From positions 1,808,001-1,872,000 of the forward strand of contig CM075675.1 in NCBI GenBank assembly GCA_037962975.1: 64,000 bases of DNA, read 5' to 3'. The notes beneath the pieces were generated by a model. That model was not told the DNA's origin. It saw only the letters and a program-made list of their open reading frames with translations, and did not search any database. Made by a program: the position numbers and the translations under genes. Within the stretch, counting starts at the first letter, position 1; every line of letters begins with the position of its first letter. Shown one piece after another: positions 1 to 12,727 of the stretch. Source of the stretch: Clitoria ternatea. Taxonomy: Eukaryota > Streptophyta > Magnoliopsida > Fabales > Fabaceae.

Positions 1-3000
1 CCGTGGTGATCAAGAGATGGCTAGGTACTGCTACAACCTTAGTCTCAACATGACAAAGCTGGACGCCTCCAATAAAAAGAGGAAACTTAATGATGCTGGA
101 ACATCGGCTGAATCCGTAAGTCTTGTCGACCTGGACCCTAGAGCGGATTTGAACATTGATCCGTTCAACCCATCAAAGCCCACACCGGATGGAAATTCCA
201 GGGACATTGTCTTGGGAGATTCTCCAGAAAAGATCACCCATATCAATGACAAGCTAGATACTGAAATAGAGCAGCGACTGCTGGCTCTCTTACAAGAGTT
301 TAAAGACCTCTTTGCATGGACTGCAGCCGATATGCCAGGCATAGACCCTGAATTCTGCTGTCATAAACTTTCTGTCTATCCAGAGACGAAACCTGTGGCC
401 CAAAAGAAAAGACGATTGGGCCCAGAGAAACAGAAAGCAGCTTGTCAGCAAACTGAGGAATTGCTGAAGGCCGGATTTATCAAGGAAATCCGATATTCCT
501 CTTGGCTTTCGAATGTGGTGATGGTCCCTAAATCCAATGGTAAATGGAGAATGTGCATTGACTACGTGGACCTCAACCGCTGCTGTCCAAAAGATCCTTA
601 TCCTCTTCCTAATATAGATCGGATGGTAGATGATTCCTCTGGTTACCAATACCTGAGCTTCATGGACGCTTATTCTGGTTACAACCAAATTCCGATGTGC
701 GAAGAGGATCAAGAGAAGACAGCTTTCATAAATGATCGTGGTGTCTTTTGCTATACAGTCATGCCCTTTGGCCTGAAAAACGCTGGGGCGACATATCAGC
801 GCATGATCAACAAGGTTTTCGAAGGTATGCACACCAAACTTGTTGAAGTATACATTGACGACATAATAGCAAAGACACCGGTTGGTGGCGATCATATTGA
901 AGACCTGCGCCAAGTATTCACCCGTTTGAGACAATTTAACATGAGGCTGAACCCAATGAAGTGCACATTTGCTGTCCCTGCTGGGAAATTTTTGGGTTTC
1001 ATGTTAACTCAACGTGGTATAGAAGCCAATCCAGGGAAGTGCCAAACGATTCTAGACATGCAAAGTCCTAAGAATCTCAAAGAAGTCCAATCCCTAAATG
1101 GCAAGGTAGCAGCTTTGGCACGATTCATGCCGAAGATGGCTCACAGGTCGCTCCCCCTGTACAAAATACTGAAAAAGTCCAAGAAATTCGAGTGGGGACA
1201 GGAACAAGAAAAAGCTTTCCAAGAGCTTAAGGAGGTGTTGTCCAAACCTCCCATTCTCACAAAGCCTGACCCCAAAGACACACTCATTCTGTACTTGGCT
1301 ATTTCAGATGAAGCTTTGGGCGTTGCCTTGATAAAAGAAACTCCTGATGGACAAAGACCGGTCTATTTCACTAGCAAAACCTTGCAAGGTGCTGAGATCC
1401 GGTATCAAAAAATTGAAAAGGCCGCCCTCGCTGTTGTTTGGGCCTCACGACGGTTGCGTCCGTACTTTCACGCCCATCCAATCATAGTGAGAACGGATTT
1501 ACCACTCCGTTCTGTCTTAATCAAGCCCGATCTTGCTGGGAGGATGATCAAATGGTCTATTGAACTCTCTGAGTTTGATATATCCTACGAACCCCGCAGC
1601 GCTATTAAAGCTCAAGTCCTGGCTGACTTTATTGTGGAAATGACAGGGACTGATCCGGATTACCCTCGAGTCCATTGGACCATTTACGTTGATGGTTCAT
1701 CAAACCAAAGAGGCTCTGGAGCAGGTGTAGTTCTCGAAAGTGATGACGGAATACACCTGGAGATCTCCCTTCGTTTCAATTTCAAAACATCCAACAACCA
1801 GGCTGAGTACGAAGCTTGCTTGGCCGGGCTAAGAGCTGCAATTGACATCGAAGCTTCTGAAGCGACACTCTGTAGCGATTCACAGCTGGTGATTTCGCAG
1901 ATCTTAGGAGAATATCAAGCTCGCGAACCTCAACTCTAATTATACTTGAACTGTGTCAAGGAGTTGACTGAGAAATTCTCAAAGGTGGAGTTCAAGCATG
2001 TTCCACGTGAAGAGAATACGAGAGCAGATATACTCTCCAGGTTAGCAAGCACTAAACGACCGGGTAGCACCACTACTCTGGTTCAAAGCACGCTAACGTC
2101 GCCCAGCATCCCTCTTTTCCCTTCTCTAAACGCCATAATGACTGACTCCCTTTACGGAGATACATGGATGGCTCCTTACATCCATTATTTGGCTGATGGA
2201 CAGCTACCCACAGATGAGAAGGAAAAGACGAGGTTAAGGAGAGAATTACCGTATTTCACTATGATTGATGGTAATCTCTACAGAAGGGCACTCTCTGTGC
2301 CCTATTTAATTTGTCTCAAAGAGGATGAGGTGCAAGGTGTAATGGAGGAAGTGCATGGAGGACAAAGTGGACACCACGCCGGAGGAAGAAGCTTAATGCG
2401 AAAAATCCTCAGAGCTGGATACTGGTGGCCCACAATGAAGCAAGACTCCATTGACTTCGTCAAAAAATGCGACGCTTGCCAAAAATTCTCTAACCTACAC
2501 CACACACCGGCGGAAGAACTCTTCACATCCGCTGTTCCATGGCCTTTCTACCAATGGGGATTGGATATTCTGGGCCCCTTTCCAACTGCTCCTGGGGGCA
2601 TCAAATATCTCATTGTAGGGGTCGATTATTTCACTAAGTGGATAGAAGCAGAGCCAGTGGTGCATATTACTTCAGCCCGAACTCGTCGTTTCATGTATGA
2701 AAACATCATAACACGGTTCGGGGTCCCAGCACGGATTGTCACAGATAATGGCACCCAGTTCACGGATAGAAAATTCACAGATTTACTTGAAGGGTTAGGA
2801 ATAACCCAAATATTCTCATCCGTCGAACATCCCCAAACTAACGGTCAAGCTGAAGTGGCCAATAGGGAGGTGCTGAAGGGACTAAAGAAACGCCTTGGGG
2901 AAGCCAAGGGCGGATGGACAGACCAGCTGTGTCACGTCCTATGGGCATATCGGACAACGCCTCATTCATCCACCAATGAATCCCCATATCGCCTAACATA

Positions 3001-3400
3001 CGGGGTCGAGGCAATGATACCTGTGGAACTACAGATTGCTTCCACAAGGGTTAAGTACTTCTCTGAAGAAACCAACAATGCTAACTTGGCATCTGAAATA
3101 GATGTCATACAAGAACTCAGAGAAGACGCTTTCATCAGAGATCAAGCCATCAAAGCCAAAGTTGCTCTCCGGTACAACAAACGAGTCCAATCAAGGACTT
3201 TCAACGTTGGAGATTTGGTTTTGAGGAAAGCAAGTATAGGGAATAAATTCGCCCATCAAGGCAAACTAGCCCTAAACTGGGAAGGCCCATACAGGGTATC
3301 CGAAGTTACTGGCAAAGGCTCTTACCGCCTTGAAAACCTTGATGGCACTCCTATCCGAAATAAATGGAACACCCAAAACTTGCGCATCTACTATAGCTAG
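1..3400 (+). pseudogene. pol: Gag-Pol polyprotein, C-terminal part (RT, RNase H, archaeal RNase H, integrase), one nonsense codon
   Basis: The reading frame runs from the window edge to 3400 and is interrupted only by TAA at 1937-1939, where element 2 has CAA. Both sides of the stop share one frame, so this is a point nonsense and not a frameshift. Domains in order: the linker after protease; reverse transcriptase with the YIDD catalytic motif near nt 850-865; Ty3-type RNase H around 1280-1540; a second archaeal-type RNase H starting near 1675 (WTIYVDGSS), in which the stop falls; integrase with an HHCC zinc finger around 2360-2490 (GHHAGG, CDACQKF); an integrase core with VTDNGTQF near 2740-2765; and a C-terminal region ending at TAG. 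The protein is nearly identical to element 2 over long stretches. The ATG at 17 is internal; the true start lies upstream of the window. Confidence 0.93.
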
Positions 3401-3585
3401 CTGTTGGAACCATCTACACTCTCCTATCCTTATCTTGGATTGAATACTGGAGAATTTATTTTCACAGCTACGCCCTCCTTGTAATTCTTATTTTTGATTT
3501 AATAAGAACCCCTCACAACAATTTAACTCTTTCGAGTTTTTCTTATGCTGTGATTTTCAGTTTATCCGGTGTACAGAAGCTTATT

Positions 3586-3720
3586 CAGGACGGATGATCT
3601 CAGCTACTTATTTTGTAGTTGACGATGTAACTCCTCAAATATGCGCAACGCACAAGAACATACTCAGGACGGATGATCTCAATTACCCATTCTGTAATTG
3701 ACGATGTAACTCCTCGAGTA
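3586..3720 (+). repeat. Two copies of the GGACGGATGATCTC hairpin repeat after pol
   Basis: Two imperfect copies begin near 3586 and 3661. Each has the form CAGGACGGATGATCTC, then an inner hairpin, then GACGATGTAACTCCT. The inner stems differ between copies but still pair: AGCTAC/GTAGTT (one G-T wobble) and AATTAC/GTAATT. In the second copy TACTC at the left edge also pairs with GAGTA at the right edge. The same motif recurs at 8272-9010 and in element 2 at 29772-29869. Confidence 0.8.
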
Positions 3721-3735
3721 CGTCTAAGTATTGAA

Positions 3736-4372
3736 GGCCCAGATTGTAGGATTAAACCGAACTCTGGGTACGGTTAGTAAGTTTGGCTGAACACCGGTGA
3801 AGGCTCGGATTGTAGGATTAAACCGAACTCTGAGTACGACTAGTAGGATTAACCGAACGTCGGTGAAGACCTGAGTTGTAGGATTAAACCGAACCTCAGG
3901 ACATGGGTTGTAGGGCTGGCACTTTTTTAAGGCCACAAACCGAACCCCATTCAGAGATTACATGGGTTGTAGGGCTGGTCCTTCTTCAAGGCCACAAACC
4001 GAACCCCATTCGAAGACTACATGGGTTGTAGGGCTGATCCTCTTTCGAGGCCACAAACCGAACCCCATGCGAAGGCTTGGGCGCAGTAAGCTGGTTCTTC
4101 TTCAAGACCACGCTGAACCCCAAGTGACGGGCGCAGTAGGTCCAGGATTAACCCTGATCTGAACCCCGTATCAAAGGCTCGGATTGTAGGATTAAACCGA
4201 ACTCTGAGTACGACTAGTAGGACTAACCGAACGTCGGTGAAGAATTGTCATTGGATAAAACCAAAGACCAATTGAAGAACGACTGGTAGGATTAAACCGA
4301 ACGCCAAATATTACATGGACAGTAGGATCAAACCGAACTCCAAGCATAACAAGTAAGTTATACTGAACTCCA
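3736..4372 (+). repeat. Minisatellite region of element 1 (59-bp units and related units)
   Basis: GC-richer tandem units are built on 'GTAGG..AAACCGAAC'. Three clean 59-bp units start at 3902, 3961 and 4020 (CATGGGTTGTAGGGCTGG ... CCACAAACCGAACCCCAT). Around them are shorter units of the type TTGTAGGATTAAACCGAACTC, one block of which recurs near 3810 and 4170. The same 59-bp unit is amplified in element 2 (29468-29763, opposite strand), so the repeat belongs to the element family. Small open frames here (e.g. 3962-4162) are by-products of the repeat. Confidence 0.85.
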
Positions 4373-4982
4373 GATTAATACTTTCTTATGAAGTTCTTTA
4401 TTTGGAAGTTTTATAACTAACTCATGAACTCCGACACAAACAATTCACTCGGGTACGCCACAATCTAAGGCATATTCACCTGAAATCTCTCAGTCGGAAA
4501 TATTTGAAGAGGAATGTCTATTTTAAATCCTCACTCTTAAAAACTCTCACGAGAAAGTTTTACTCAGAGTTTATTCAAAGTGATAATCACCCAATGATAC
4601 TGGGGGACAACATCAACGGTTTAACGAATATCTTGAGGAATGAACTCTCGTCTAAACGATCTCACAATCATTCCCCTTAAGCCGTTCTTGTAACAATGAT
4701 GTGTTCCCTGACAAGCGGTGATCTTATTGAGAAATCCATCTCGCATGTATAAGTCCGGTATGGAGATTTTGTTTTACAAACCGATCTTCATTACTTAAAT
4801 CCGGAATGATACAATACACATGCAATCCCTCTATTAAAGTCGTTTTTTCACTAAGCAAGAATGGAGGTAAAAAACTCTTTTATTGATTAAATGAGAATTA
4901 CACTTCGTGTAATAATCCGGAGCTGATCCCGGAACACAGCGAATTTGAATCAATAAAATGAAAAAGGAAACAGGGAAGGGCG
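4373..4982. other. Spacer of element 1 between minisatellite and antisense gene
   Basis: About 600 bp with no open frame of note and no clear repeat. It contains the 3' flank of the antisense gene, with A/T-rich stretches around 4870-4890 that could serve as its 3' end signal. I see nothing further. Confidence 0.5.
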
Positions 4983-7548
4983 CTACTTTCTCTGGCTTGA
5001 ATCTCCTTCTTTCCCTTTGCCTTTGCCTCCGGCCTTGCCTTCTTCAGTGCGAAAGCTCGTTCCTGTGCTTATGGGCTTAAGGAATGAAGGTCCCATCGAT
5101 TGGCCTGCAGGTAAAGGAGCGAACTTATAAGGAGTGCTAGGCGGACTTTCATGACGCTTATCAACTATGGCCACCAGTTTCCCTTGATGAAACTCATAGA
5201 ACGGGTCAATACCATTCAGATTAAGTTTCACCTTGGGATTCCGGTATTGAATTTGACGAACAGCCAACCCAAAGGATTCCTTGACTGCCTGATCGCACAT
5301 ATCCACAGCCTCGTCAAATTCCGCTTTTGTGTCCGCCAACTTTGAGAGCAGCTCCTTCTCCTTACGCGACCAATCTTCGGTTCCTCGAGCATAAACAACT
5401 TTGACTTCCTTAAGCTCCTCTTCCAGCTTTGAAGAGCGTTCCTTCTCCGCACAAAAACCGGAGTGGAGGTCGGAATTGATTTTCTTTTGATCAGCTACTT
5501 GGGCCTCCAACTCCTTGGCAAAATGTTTTAGCCTGACAATTTCTTCATCCTTCTTATATCCTTCCTCTTTGGAAGCTTCTAATTTACTTTCTAAACGAAG
5601 GATGGTTGCCTTGTCCTTAGCAGCAGCAATGCTAAGGTCATTAACCTTGCCAACCAACGAGCTCAGCCTCTCATTCTCTTCTGGAAGCTTGCGAACCGAT
5701 CTTAGGAGCCCGGATAATTCTGCCAGGTGCTTCTGTCCGGCATCGCAAGCTTTGGCTACTTCATCGCTCATCAATGAGGGCTTCAGCTTGTACGGAGTCT
5801 CAGGAATGGCCTCAGGAACAGAACCCTCGTATACCAGATATTGTGCAAGACCGGAGCTACTTTGAAGGGGGCGAGTAACTTTTGGTGCAAAGTAAGTCGT
5901 TATTGGCTTTGCACCATAGGTGATCCCGTCGCCAGGAGCATCCGGAGTGGACCCTGCATCCAAAGCGGATCTTTCCACTTTCTTTCCCTTTGAAGGCTCC
6001 GGATCAGCACTCTCACTTGAAATTTTTTGTTTTTTCGGAGAAGGTTGACGATCCAAGGTCCTTGAGGAACCGCGTTTTATAGTTTTCTTCTTTTCTCCGA
6101 CCTTTTCAGCCGCAACCTTCTCAGATCCGCCCTCCAGTAAGGGAATATCGTCACCTGCAGATGAGGTTAAAATGATGGTCTCCGCTGTGGCTTTCTTCGA
6201 ATTCCGTTTCGCCTGAATGTCATTTTCAGCTGCCACGGAATTCGCTCCAGCTTTAAGTCCTTTCAGTTTTTCCATCTCTGGAGACGCAGCTTCAATTTCA
6301 ACTGCAAAACCAAGCAACACGGTTAGAAATCAACTACTTCAAGGCATGATGCGATAAAATATGAATATTAGCAGGAAAATTACGCAGATATTCCTCGCGG
6401 GTAGACCACGATCCTAACAAACGCCTGCAAGAGAAAAATTGATGCGAGGCGGTGTAAGATTGAAGGGCGGAAAGAACGAAAACTGAAGACGGGCTTAGTT
6501 CATCCTCCTCAGTGTAGTACGCCTGGGAGGTCAGCAAAAAGTGTTCATGCGTCCAAGCCACTGGGAACTTCGGAAGCCCATCTTCAGTTAACCAAAAAAC
6601 TGACTCGTCAGGGTGAACGCTAATCTTCGTGAAATAGGACTTGAATGAATGTCCATCAACTTTGGCGGAGTCAGTGTACGCCTCAAAGTTGATAACCTTT
6701 AAGAGAGTCCGGAGGGATATCAAGCTCACTCCCCCCTTTTCTTTATTTGCACGACGGACCACTTGGGCAAAATAAAAGAGCATGGCCACCGTCGGCTTGA
6801 AGTTGAAGTGCTCCCCAAGCACTTCAAGAGAGCGGACTAATCCCCATCCGTTGGGGTGAAGCTGTGAAGGAGCGTAGTCCAGGAATCTCAGAACCCCCAT
6901 CTGAAACTTCGAAAGGGGAAATCGCACACCAAGGTTCAAAAATAAAAAGTCATACATATACAAGGACCTTTCGTCCGGGATATGACAAATTCGATCGGAT
7001 GGCAATGGGGCTATCACCACGAAGCACTTCTTGTATTTATCCCTCTTGAAGACCGTGAAACGCGGCTCCAACTCCGCTCCCCCCTCTTGAGCATGAACTG
7101 ATGCTATTTCACGAAACTCCTCAGCCACCCAGCTGAATGGGCGTTTCTGTTGGAATTTCACCCAATCTATCCGGTGTGCAACCACATTGCAGAGGCCAGA
7201 TTGGGTCTTCAAGATATGCTTCTCGGAAGGGGATTCCCCTTCAGACGACTTCCTCCCAGTAGCTTTCTTTGTCACCATTGTGAAAGCCTTGATGCTGCGA
7301 TAAAATTCCACATCATCAGAGACATATAAATCCCCACTCTCGACACTCTCACTAGAGGAGGAAGACCCTGAAGAGGGTATAATCACCCTTCGCCTTTGAT
7401 ATTGCGACCCCTCCCTCTCTGTATTTCGTGATCTCGACTGAAGGATCACTGGAATCCTCCCACCATGAACGCTAGGGTTTTGAGTCAAAGCCCTTCCTCC
7501 TCTTCCTCTAGGGCCAACGCCACTGAAGCTAACACCCTTCCTAGGCAT
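4983..7548 (-). CDS. Antisense accessory gene of Tat element 1, copy a (Transposase_28-like, two exons, about 827 aa)
   Basis: Two open frames on the - strand join across an 82-bp GT-AG intron at 6302-6383 (phase 1; donor GTAATT, acceptor TTTTGCAG). Exon 1 is 7548-6384 and exon 2 is 6301-4983, together 828 codons including the stop. Exon 1 starts with a basic Gly/Arg/Ser-rich segment, then a globular domain with conserved blocks RSLYMYDFLF, SQLHPNGWGLVRSLEVLGEH, VVRRANK and AWTHEHFLL, typical of the 'putative gypsy type transposon' (Transposase_28) family. Exon 2 has a Lys/Ser-rich stretch, a long coiled coil, and a conserved tail with FGLAVRQIQYRNP and PLPAGQSMGP. The role is unknown. It is transcribed against the retrotransposon, and a weak TATA-like site lies at 7707-7714. 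The copies at 9480-11754 and 26104-28770 share the intron site. Confidence 0.85.
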
Positions 7549-8271
7549 TCTTAAATATTGAAAAGAGAAACTGAGAACGAAGGGAAAGTGGTTACCTTAG
7601 ATAGTGAATTGAAATTCACAGAGGTGGATACGAAGAACTTCTTGGAACTTTCGCAGAGATTCGTCAAGGAAGCAAGAAGAAATGGTAACTGAGAATTGCC
7701 AAATATGCCTATATCAGGGCACCAAAATTTTTCAAATACCCATTAAACATAACCTGTCGTTTACCCCCAAACGACTCCCCGTTTAGTGGACCAAAATTGT
7801 CATTTAGTACATCAAGGCGCGAAAATGCCATCATTTTGTCACAGAGCCATCGAAATGGGCCTATTAAAACCAAATATTAGGCCCAACAAAACTATGCGTG
7901 ACAGTTACTAAGACATGCGCACTTAATGCAATAATGGCGCGCCCACGTGAATTAAGGCATTAAATGTCCAATCATTAGAAACGTGGCCACCATTACCCGA
8001 ATACCAAGGGTTGCGAAATTCGATAAACTTCTGATATTTCCATTGTCGAATCCGCCCTTAAAATTTCATCACTACGGAACATGGTTCCCAGAACGGATAT
8101 TTACACTTCGGTGCAAATCCGAAATCCAGACGTACTATGATCAATATAGCTCATATGAGCAAGTCAACTGCTTCCTCACATCAGCTAGGGGGCTAGTAGA
8201 GGTAAGACTCGGATTTCGGATGGAGCGAAAATTGGCAATTGAATCCGCACTCCCTTGATTGGAAAAATTCA
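7549..8271. promoter_or_regulatory. Upstream region of antisense gene copy a, ending in a relic polypurine tract
   Basis: On the - strand a conserved AAGGTAACC sequence lies about 50 bp before the ATG. All three gene copies have it at a similar place and it resembles a 5'-UTR intron donor. A weak TATA-like site is at 7707-7714. At its right end, 8150-8201 (CTCATATGAGCAA ... CAGCTAGGGGGCTA) matches the stretch just before the 3' LTR in both Tat elements (CAAGCTAGGGGACA). No LTR follows here. This is a second, internal polypurine-tract relic. Confidence 0.6.
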
Positions 8272-9010
8272 CCAGGACGGATGATCTCAATCACTTATTC
8301 AGTGATTCGATGACGTAACTCCTGGTACGAAGAACTCCAATAATCATTCCAGGACGGATGATCTCAATCACTTATTCAGTGATTCGGTGATGTAACTCCT
8401 GGTATGAAGAACTCCAATAATCATTCCAGGACGGATGATCTCAATCACCTATTCAGTGATTCGACGATGTAACTCCTGGTATGAACAATTCTCATCATCA
8501 TTCTGAAAGTATTCACTCAATCCGTATTCCTACGATTGAAAAATGTCTCCAGGATGGATTATCTAAATCACTTAATCTGTGATCTGACGATGTAACTCTT
8601 GACGATGTGTACTTTTCCAGAACGGATAACCTCAGTCACCCATTATGTGATATGATGATGTAACTCCTAACGCGGTGTACCTGCCCAGGACGGATGATCT
8701 CAATCACCCATGCTGTGATCTGACGATGTAACTCCTGGCGCCATACACACCCAAAGGACGGATGATCTCAATCACCTAATATGCGACCTGATGATGTAGT
8801 TCCTGGTATCGTACACATCCCCAAGACGGATGATCTCAATCACTTATGAAGTGATTTAATGATAAAACACCTGGCATGATCAATACTCATAATCATCTTT
8901 ATGATGGAAAATTCCGAAAGTCAGTCCGCACTTTCGCTTTCTAGTGGTATTCTCCCAGGACGGATACTCTTTATCACCTATTCTGTGATACAACGACGTA
9001 ACTCCTGGTG
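8272..9010 (+). repeat. Array of nine hairpin repeats in the element 1 spacer
   Basis: Units start near 8272, 8349, 8426, 8549, 8617, 8685, 8751, 8821 and 8955. The first three have a 77-bp period; later spacing varies. Each unit reads CCAGGACGGATGATCTC, inner stem, 7-nt loop, inner stem, then (C)GATG(A/T)TGTAACTCCTGG. CCAGGA at the left pairs with TCCTGG at the right, and an inner AATCAC pairs with GTGATT. The last unit has TATCAC/GTGATA, a compensated change. The unit at 8751 carries one A-C mismatch. Confidence 0.85.
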
Positions 9011-9479
9011 TAGAAAAAACTCCCATCATCATCCTTATGATAAAGGACTCAAACACCACTTCCTTGCAGTTCCCTAAACTTGGAACAATATTATCATCTC
9101 CTGTAAGAATATTACGGATTAGAAGCAGTCATCCGTCCTGTTACACTACTTTGCTAAACAGCGGATCGACCCATCTTTCCCCAAAAGAATTAAGGATCAC
9201 ACCCCAAAGACAGGCACCTTCTTCTTAATACACACTTGGGGACATGTATATATTTATCCGTTCTAAATTTTATTCGTTGTTTAATCTTCCGAGGCTATTA
9301 TTTCAATCCGGCCTTAAGATTAATTATACAGAACGGATTAGAAACGATTTAAATATACATGAAACGACGAAGACAAATTTCTTCAATCAAAACTCATTCA
9401 TTGAAATGAAATTACATACAATAGTTTAAAATCCGGAGTTGATCCTGGTACACAACTATACATGTAAATGAAAACAAAA
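9011..9479. other. Spacer of element 1 before antisense gene copy b
   Basis: AT-rich spacer between the hairpin array and the 3' end of antisense gene copy b. Short open frames here have no recognisable product. I see no further structure. Confidence 0.5.
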
Positions 9480-11754
9480 CTACTGAGGAGGAATCTGTTC
9501 TTCAGTCTTTTGTGCCTCTTCAGCACTGGGCTCTTGTGCTCCTTCCTTTAGAACCTCCGCAGGAGTCTCGCCTCCAGGAGCCTCAGCCCTTTCTTCAGAA
9601 GAGGGAACCTCGGACGCAGGAAAGACGTAGTCAGGTCCCATGGATTGACCCTCAGGAAGAGGAGCCAAACCATATAAGGACGTCGGTGGATCTTCGTGAC
9701 GACCATCCACCACTGCGACTAACTTTCCCTCATGGAATTCATAGTACGGATCCATCCCATAAAGGTTAAGTTTCGCAGTGGGATTGCGGTAGAAGACTTG
9801 GCGTATGGCTAGGCCGAAGGACTCTTCAACAGCCCGGCTGCATATGTCAACAGCTTCTTCTCTCTCAGCTTTCGCTGTAGCCAATTCTCCCCGCAACTTA
9901 GACAGCTCCTCACTGGATATCTCGGGCTCCACTTTCCTAGCCTTCAGTCCCTCTATCTCAAGAAGGAGCTTCTTCTCCCTTTGAGACCACTCCTCAGCAT
10001 CAGCCTTATTTTTATCCTGGCTGCTGCGGAGTTCTTCCTCCTTCTCTGCCACTTTGCCTTCCAAGTTTTTAAGATCGCCTTTGAGCTTGAGATGCTCTTT
10101 AGTTACGAGATCCCCAAACTCCTTAGACTTGTTAAGACGATCTTCCATTAACTTCAATGCGACTTTGTCCTTGTCTGAGGAAAGGTTGAGCTCTTCTAAT
10201 TTGTCACTTAGCTCCTCAACCTTGTCGACGTTCTTAGCCAACTCACTGACGGAAGATAGCAATCCAGCAAGTTCGGCTAGCTGCCACCTTCCGGCCTCAC
10301 ACGCTTCTTCAATTTCTTTAACACTAAGCGTAGGCCGGAGTTTATACATCAGTGGTGGAAGAGTGGCAGGAGTAGAACCTTCGTAGGAGAGGAAGGGGGT
10401 GAGAAACGAGGTCGTTGGGAAGGAGGTCGGCCCTGATCCAGAAACCCCAGCAGCAGTGCCTTTATTGAGACCGGAGGAAGCACCAATCCCTTCCGAGGTT
10501 TCAACGGCTTTATCCTCCGAAGTCCTTTGCTTCTTGGACTGACGCTTCGAAGGATCATTCTGGATCTTTCTTCTCCTCTCAGTAACTGGAGGCTGACCCG
10601 AGGCTGCGCCAACATCGGACGTACCACCCTCAACCAGTGGGATGTCCCCTTCAGCATCCGAGGTCAAGATGATTACCTCAGGACGATCCTTAGTTGAGGG
10701 CCTGGGCTTCACCTCATTTTCATGAGTAACAGATTTACCAGCCGCCTTGAATTTCTTCAATTTGTCCATTTCTGGAGTTTGCTGTTCTATTTCACCTACA
10801 TGAACAAACACAAGATGTCAGCAACTACAAATATTCTATACATATTTGATAAAGGAGAAAAGATAGAATAAAACGAGAAGTACACAAATATTCCTCCCGG
10901 ACTCCGCTTGAGCTACTTAGCAGACGCCTACACGAAAAGACGTGACGACCTGTAGTGTGCGATTCAAGTGCGAACAACACTCTCGACGTCTCACGTGACA
11001 GATCAGATTGATCAGTGTAGTACGCGTGTGAGCTCAAGAGGAAATGTTTGTGTGTCCAACTCAGGGGAAATTTGTCAACGTCCTCTTCATCCTTCCAAAA
11101 TTTTGGATTGCCCTTCTTAATGGAGATGCGGGTGAAGTAAATCTTGAAGGACTTCCCGTCAACCTTGGCAGAATCTGTATAAGACTCAAAGTTCACAAAG
11201 GAACAGAGAGTCCGGAGAGTCACCAGACCAACTCCGCCCTGCTTGTTTGCTCTCCGAACTACCTGAGTGTAGTAGAACAGCATCGCTACAGTTGGCGTGA
11301 AATTGAAATGTTCACCAAGGACCTCCAGAGCCCGGATGAGGCCCCAACCATTGGGATGAAGTTGAGAGGGTGCACAGTTCAGGAACTTCAGGACGCCCAT
11401 CTGGAGTTCGGTTAGAGGAAAACGAACTCCCAGATTATGGAAAATAAAGTCATACATGTATACAGAGCGGTCATTAAGGACGACGTGGCATATCCGCTCT
11501 GTCGGAAGTGGTGCATAAACCCTATACCACTTCTTTGTCTCTTCATCCGTACTCAAAGAAAACCTCGGCTGGATCCGGGATCCCTCCTCATCCGCATGTC
11601 GGGAGGCCAATTCCTTAAACTCACTAGACACCCAGCAGAAAGGCCATTTAGCCTGAACCTCCTCCCAATTTAGCCTCGAAGCAACTACGCTGTAGAGACC
11701 TTCTGCTGTTTTCGAAATGGCGCTATCTCCAGAAGATCCTTCTCCAGTTGCCAT
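9480..11754 (-). CDS. Antisense accessory gene of Tat element 1, copy b (Transposase_28-like, two exons, about 728 aa as read)
   Basis: Exon 1 is 11754-10884 and exon 2 is 10795-9480. They are separated by an 88-bp GT-AG intron (10796-10883) at the same position and phase (1) as in copy a; the joined frame is 729 codons with stop. The globular domain keeps RSVYMYDFIF, SQLHPNGWGLIRALEVLGEH, VVRRANK and SWTHKHFLL. Exon 2 is Lys/Glu-rich and coiled-coil, with an end matching copy a (ESFGLAIRQVFYRNP, PLPEGQSMGPD). The ATG at 11754 may not be original: homology to the N-terminus of copy a continues at 11820-12000 but with stops and a frame change. Copy b may therefore be N-truncated, or may use an upstream exon (possible donor GTGAGTAATG near 11830, acceptor ATCGTAG near 11775). 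It is well diverged from copy a. Confidence 0.8.
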
Positions 11755-12727
11755 TGGAAATATCTAGACCGAACTCCTTAATCTACGATAAGAAATAAAA
11801 TGTCGTCAGAAAGTTGCAATCATTACTCACTGCATTTTGAAAGCAATTACAATCAGAGGGCGACTCTGAGAAGGGAAAGGTCACTTCCCGCAGTGAGTAA
11901 GATCCCCTTTCTGAGCGACGCGGTTCAGTCTTAGGAAGAATCACAAGGATTCTTCCCCACGACTATTAGGGTTGAGGGAAACTGATTCCCCCCTTTTAGA
12001 TGAAGCCTACTTTCTATAACTACGAGTAGCAAGTCAAAGCGAAACTAAAGCGACAAGGAAAAGATAGTTACCTCAGATGACAGTGATGAATTTGAGGAAC
12101 GAAGAAACCCTCGCAATGTAGGTGATAAACTTCCTTGCAAAATTTCTGCAGAGTTTCGTTGAGAAAGCAAAAGCAAATGGAACCCAGAATCCACTAAGTA
12201 TTCCTTTTATAGGAAACAAAGAGGACCGGTTACCTCCTCTTGAAGTTGTGTCGTTCTCGATAAAACGTACCTGTTCACAAGCGAAACGACACAACCGTTC
12301 CAAATTCTTGGGCGCCAAAACGATAGCAACTCAGCAAAGGGCTATCCACTGGGCCCAAAAGTTTTGAAAACTTCAGGCCCATTAAGCCCAAAATGACGGT
12401 TAATGAGATTTTCATCTCAGACACAATAATTGCTTGCCCACGTGATTAAAAGCATTAATGTCTAATCATGCAACGCAATTTACGCTTTACAGCCGTTACA
12501 CGAACTTCAAGAGCTTTCAATTCCAATAAACTCTTGAAATTCTCACACAACGAATCTTTGTCTGAATCCGTTGTGACAGTACCGAAAGGTCTTTTCTATT
12601 AAAATCAGAGCGGTTCTTTACGAATGACAACAGATGCTAAGGAACTGTTACACACGTAAGCTTACCGATATTAAGACCTCTCGCAGGTTGAATAGCTTAT
12701 GTGAACAACTATTCAGTCCCTCACACA
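11755..12727. promoter_or_regulatory. Upstream region of antisense gene copy b: degenerate first exon and TATA box
   Basis: On the - strand 11820-12000 retains traces of the Gly/Arg-rich N-terminal coding region seen in copy a, with stops. A TATA box (TATAAAA, - strand) is at 12205-12211. The sequence following it aligns by eye with the region after the TATA box of the element 2 copy (GGAA.TCTTAG, then GAAACTCTGC..AAATTT), so promoter and leader are conserved between copies. A GGTAACT donor-like site lies near 12068. 12370-12727 is spacer leading to the polypurine tract. Confidence 0.6.

Noticed and set aside
290..934. 214-aa open frame antisense to pol
   Set aside because: Shadow of the reverse transcriptase coding region; not conserved as a frame in element 2.
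3724..4162. Open frames across the minisatellite of element 1
   Set aside because: Products of the repeat units with no conserved coding content between elements.
8272..9010. CRISPR-like array
   Set aside because: Plant nuclear context, repeats themselves are variable hairpins within a retrotransposon spacer, and spacers are not unique inserts of uniform length.
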